Source: Circinella umbellata
Lineage: Eukaryota; Mucoromycota; Mucoromycetes; Mucorales; Lichtheimiaceae
DNA length: 64,000 bases
Direction of reading: 5' to 3'
Assembly: GCA_025093555.1 (NCBI GenBank)
Contig: JAIWNF010000060.1
Coordinates: 205,612 to 269,611 of the forward strand
Below are positions 60,758 to 64,000 of the stretch, piece by piece. The position numbers and the translations under genes were made by a program. The notes beneath the pieces are model-generated. The model saw only the letters and a program-made list of their open reading frames with translations. It ran no database searches and was not told the origin of the DNA. Positions within the stretch are counted from its first letter, which is position 1, and each line of letters begins with the position of its first letter.

Positions 60758-61368
60758 TTTTAAAAAAAGAAGTGAAAAAAAGTAGTGAAAAAAAGTAGTG
60801 AGAAAGAAAGCAAGTCTGCACGGAAAAAAGAAAACGAGTTTTGCACGATAGTATCGTATTAAAAAAAACTGTGCAACCACACAAATCCAAAAAGAATTCC
60901 GGTATTTTCACATAAATCTTCTTTGGGAATAGGATTTATGTGTTGTACAACTTTCAAAAAATTTTGCTTGTGAACAGCCATAAAAACTTGTAATCACAGA
61001 TTATAATTTGATTTATTATACAGATACAATATAATCCTTATTATTGTTTTTTTAAATAAAAAATTAATATATTATGCTAGATAGATATAATTTATCAGAT
61101 ATTTTAAATGTGGTGTGAAAATTTATGATTCTGTTAATAAATTTATGTCCAATTGAATATCAATTATATTATATTAGGTTATTCATGTTTTAATATAATA
61201 ATGTATAATAAATTATAATTATAAAGATGAAATAAATATAAAAAAGTTTGTTTAAAATTGTTTATGAAAGAATATCTAAAAATAATAAATATAATGACAT
61301 AGTGGGGCATGGCATAATTATATTATAATTATGTACATAGTAGCCCCTAATGTTAGTTAACTTTTTAA

Positions 61369-61715
61369 TTAATTAATCCATTTTGTTAATATTTTTCCTA
61401 AATGTAGATCTCCATTATTACATATATAAAATGTTTTTGTTTTTCTCTTTTTATATATTTTTTATATATTGTTTTAATTATTTTTTTTATTGTATGACAA
61501 TGTATATCTGATTTTTCTGTTTTTCTATTTTGTTTTTTTGGTATATGTTTTTTACTATAGGTTGAGCATAAATAATCAGGTTTTCCATCTAAAATATTAG
61601 TCCTAATTTTCTTATGGCACATGTGACCTTCTTTTTTACCTCGTTTATGGATATAAGTACATATTTTTTTACTTGTATTGAGATTCCAGAAAATATCCAT
61701 TTTTATATCTTCCAT
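61369..61715 (-). pseudogene. Cys-rich, Lys-rich protein with giant-virus-like zinc motif, frameshifted
   Basis: Reads MDIFWNLNTSKKICTYIHKR then GKKEGHMCHKKIRTN, PDYLCSTYSKKHIPKK and later HCHTIKKIIKTIYKKY. The C-x13-C ... C...H spacing in a Lys-rich AT-rich frame resembles short zinc-binding segments common in nucleocytoplasmic large DNA viruses. After an A-rich run the frame shifts by one, and the other frame gives YICNNGDLHLGKILTKW before TAA at 61369. Role unknown. The viral link is inference from style and composition only. Confidence 0.4.
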
Positions 61716-61723
61716 TTTTTTAT

Positions 61724-61975
61724 TTATAATATTATGACATAATTTTTTTTATCTTCTTCTTTTTCACATAAAATTTCATCATCAAAATAATTTTCTATAA
61801 CTTCTTTCATAATAGTCTCAATAGATTTAATCATAGATGTTTTGCATATAAGTATTTCTTTATTTAAGATGACCATATTTTTTTTATTTTGTCTTAATAT
61901 ATCTTGCTTATAAAATTTATAAAATAATTTAAAGAATTTATTTCTATAATAAAAAAAAATCAATTTTGCAAACAT
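61724..61975 (-). CDS. Lys/Ile-rich ORF in the AT-rich island
   Basis: 83 codons with IETIMKEVIENYFDDEIL and a KEEDKK end, directly upstream of the Cys-rich frame (8 bp apart). Probably part of the same former gene or element. Low-complexity, so it could be chance. No domain recognised. Confidence 0.3.
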   Translation of the reverse strand: MFAKLIFFYYRNKFFKLFYKFYKQDILRQNKKNMVILNKEILICKTSMIKSIETIMKEVIENYFDDEILCEKEEDKKNYVIIL

Positions 61976-62161
61976 TTTAAATTTTTGTTACCAACAAAAC
62001 ATTTGTAACCAATAGTTTTTATATAAAAACAATTGGTAATGGATATGCTCCAAATACACCATTGATAAACGATAGCGTATATGCATATCCATTGACTCCT
62101 ATTGGGTGTACGGTAATATTTTAGATATTTAAAATAATGTTTCAACTATATTTCTTAAACA

Positions 62162-62879
62162 AGTATAGTAAGTATTGATGAAAGTTTAACCGACCCTTCC
62201 AATCCATAGCAAGGATCAACGTGTTCCAGCAGCCCATTCGTAATAGCTTTGATAATATGGACGCGTTTGTTCGAATGTTTTTTGCTTGTTGTTTTAATAA
62301 AATCGACTCACTAGCATTCTGTTTCTTCCATTCGTTGCTACTTAAGTCATATGATTTTCCGTCAAGGCGTGTCGTGGCAATTAAGTCAATCTTACTTCCA
62401 TATGGCTTTTCATTCGATGAGCACACGAATCCAGCAATGGCTTGTAGTACTATTAATTCATCCTGGGTTGTTTGTGTGACGCACTCACCACTATGAAATT
62501 TCATAATCAAAAATTGTCAACACGCTATATCTAGATCATATTATGATTCTCATATCCCAGCCTTTTATACTTACTTCTTCATTTTTATAATTATATGCCT
62601 GCATAAAATATCGATCAACCCCGCAAATCTTCTAAAGACCGTCGTTTCTGATTCATCGTCTTCCCGTTCACTCCAGTCATAAAATTGCATAATCCTATAT
62701 ATAAATGTATAATTAATATGGTTTACTAGCTAGCTCGTATTCTTTTAACACTCATATCTAATACTTACACTTGCTGAAGTATAGCCAACATCTTAAAACG
62801 GTCCGAGTTCATTTTGCAATAATACTTTACTTGACTCTTATATATGTTTTGGAGGATACTTTCTGGTTCCAAGATAGTC
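62162..62879 (-). pseudogene. Partial gene of a D...ExK (nuclease-like) multi-copy family
   Basis: Exons can be joined. About 62879-62770 contains ILEPESILQNIYKSQ and MNSDRFKMLAILQQV. About 62695-62575 contains MQFYDWSEREDDESETTVF and RRFAGLID. 62489-62162 contains ECVTQTTQDELIVLQAI, SSNEKPYGSKIDLI, YDLSSNEWKKQNA and KQQAKNIRTNASILSKLL. The frame then decays after AMDWKG and ends at a stop. Asp in KIDLI followed by Glu and Lys in NEWK, then a QxxKNxRxN helix, has the look of a PD-(D/E)XK nuclease core. A dead copy is at 35435-35700. No start exon was identified. Confidence 0.55.
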
Positions 62880-63485
62880 CTATATCCCAACAAAGAATTC
62901 AACGTCATTAATTACAGTGAATCACAACTTCCATCTCTTTAATTTGCTTTTACGTTTCGTTAATCAGTTCGTCAAATAGGTCAGTACACTCGTTCGACAA
63001 TCCAAGTGGTTCACAAACTGAGGAGTCATTCATGTGGTGAACCACCATAATAATACAAATATTCCACCCATTCATGAATAAGCGGTCAAACATCATTCCG
63101 TCAAGGATAAAAGATATAACCAATTATACACTATTATTTACTTTGATTCGTTCTTATTATTAATCCGGATAAAAAAGGAACATCAAAGAAAGAATGAGAT
63201 TAGTAACAACTGTCACAAACGGTTTCAGAGAATGATCTAGAATTAATATTTATAATAGAACAAATATAATAGGTCCTCTCATCCATTCGTATAAAACATA
63301 GTTTAGCCATGATCGGATAAAATAAGATAGTTACATAATTTAGAAAAGATATAAAAGAGTAGTTATTTTATTTCAGGAATAAACAGATTCTCAACTATAT
63401 TTTACTTTAGTCCCATCTTTCTATTTTTTACTACTCGTATTTATCTCATTTTTATAGTTAAATTATTCGATTATTTCCTACCAAC
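62880..63485. other. Intergenic, upstream of the last gene
   Basis: AT-rich with no supported gene. It may contain further 5' exons of the minus-strand D...ExK family gene and the promoter of the gene starting at 63486. Confidence 0.45.
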
Positions 63486-64000
63486 ATGTCTCCTCAAAAG
63501 AAAACCCAATCCAACTCTTCTGAATCCAACGGTTCAAATAACTTACCTGTACCTGTAACCGTTGATGCATCAAATGCTCAACATAACCAACCAACATCTT
63601 CGGATAACCAACCCGGTTCATCTGTTCCTGTCCCTGTCGGTATTATCTCTTCGGTTCCTGACACTGATGAAGATATCGTCATGAATGAAAGGGAGCAAAC
63701 CCTTCCAAAAACCAAAATAGAAAAGGATAAATTAGGTGAAACATCCGTGAAACCGGATAAACCAAAATCTATTTCTAACTCACCAGGTTCAACACCTAGT
63801 AGTGAAACCAAAAAGGTCTTAACACCTTCCACTTATGTAGCTGATAGAGTTTTAACACCTGAGAACACTGGTAGCTTGCTTCGTGCCCGTCTTGAAGCAG
63901 CAGCTCTTGAATTTGCTAAAACTGTTAATACAACACCTGAAGAAAAAGCCAGGTTAATAAAGAAGCAACAAGACGCACTAGCCGAATACACTCTTTTTGT
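63486..64000 (+). CDS. Ser/Pro-rich protein start, runs off the window (possible retroelement gag-like protein)
   Basis: Open from ATG at 63486 (MSPQKKTQSNSSESNGS) to the window end, 171 complete codons without a stop. The first 120 residues are disordered: Ser/Pro/Val/Lys-rich with PVPVGIISSVPDTDED. Then comes a helical block TGSLLRARLEAAALEFAKTV followed by PEEKARLIKKQQDALAEYTL. A disordered head before a helical block is seen in gag-like ORF1 proteins of fungal retroelements, and the setting is transposon-rich, but this is weak evidence. The rest of the gene lies outside. Confidence 0.5.
   Translation, partial: MSPQKKTQSNSSESNGSNNLPVPVTVDASNAQHNQPTSSDNQPGSSVPVPVGIISSVPDTDEDIVMNEREQTLPKTKIEKDKLGETSVKPDKPKSISNSPGSTPSSETKKVLTPSTYVADRVLTPENTGSLLRARLEAAALEFAKTVNTTPEEKARLIKKQQDALAEYTLF

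Larger units (their letters stand above)
57067..60979. mobile_element. PIF/Harbinger DNA transposon with about 85 bp terminal inverted repeats
   Basis: The left terminus GGCTGTTCACAAGCAAAATT (57067 on) is repeated inverted at the right terminus ending at 60979, with near-identity over about 85 bp. ATA flanks both ends, consistent with the 3 bp target duplication of this superfamily. Inside are the two expected genes in convergent orientation, a Myb/SANT-like protein (+) and a DDE transposase (-). Confidence 0.92.
60980..62161. other. Very AT-rich island
   Basis: Base composition drops visibly below even the local average, with Lys/Ile/Asn/Tyr-rich frames on the minus strand. It contains two ORFs listed separately. 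No intron-like structure is evident in them. Confidence 0.6.

Noticed and set aside
1..64000. CRISPR arrays, rRNA genes and bacterial operon signals
   Set aside because: No regularly spaced direct repeats, no rRNA-like sequence, and genes have introns and fungal families. The sequence is eukaryotic.

Overview
The window looks like nuclear DNA of a filamentous fungus of the Mucoromycota, most likely Mucorales. It is AT-rich, and genes are broken by many short GT-AG introns of about 45-165 bp. Housekeeping genes are fungal in type (NMA111, HDA1-type deacetylase, SPT2, CDS1, SSH4-like). Accessory stretches carry decayed members of multi-copy gene families and transposons. Exon joins were worked out by hand from splice signals plus reading phase. 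Family names rest on motifs, not on searches.

The left two thirds (1-45 kb) is mostly ordinary genes. In order: a membrane-anchored haem-thiolate peroxygenase (488-1598, -); the ten-exon nuclear HtrA-type protease NMA111 (1779-5834, -); a wrecked PD-(D/E)XK-like gene (7085-8780, -); a class II histone deacetylase (9070-12691, +); a UDP-glycosyltransferase (13101-15242, -); a 3.5 kb gap; an F-box/leucine-rich protein (18718-20861, +); an adenine-DNA-methyltransferase-like protein of bacterial Eco57I/type IIG style (22274-25435, +); an SSH4/EAR1-like SPRY adaptor with PPxY motifs (25740-27237, -); a secreted aldose 1-epimerase (27646-29556, -); two lineage-specific proteins (30158-31731 and 33432-34639, -); a cluster of gene fragments (35.4-37 kb); SPT2 (37857-39417, +); phosphatidate cytidylyltransferase CDS1 (39919-41889, -); and a second UDP-glycosyltransferase (42752-44756, -) with the same intron positions as the first.

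The right third (46-64 kb) is accessory. It holds a degenerate multi-exon family gene (46992-49034), a Ty3/Gypsy relic with a facing inverted pair of LTR pieces, a family gene truncated next to that relic, a 2.1 kb terminal-inverted-repeat element with GGCCGCACTT-type subterminal repeats and a nested foldback, a 3.9 kb PIF/Harbinger element with about 85 bp terminal inverted repeats, a very AT-rich island with a cysteine-rich ORF, a second copy of a D...ExK family, and an open reading frame that runs off the end.

The strongest candidates for something new are the stand-alone Eco57I-like adenine methyltransferase in a fungal lineage whose relatives are known for abundant 6mA, and the recurrence of nuclease-like (PD-(D/E)XK-type) multi-copy families as relics. 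No rRNA, convincing tRNA or CRISPR array was seen.
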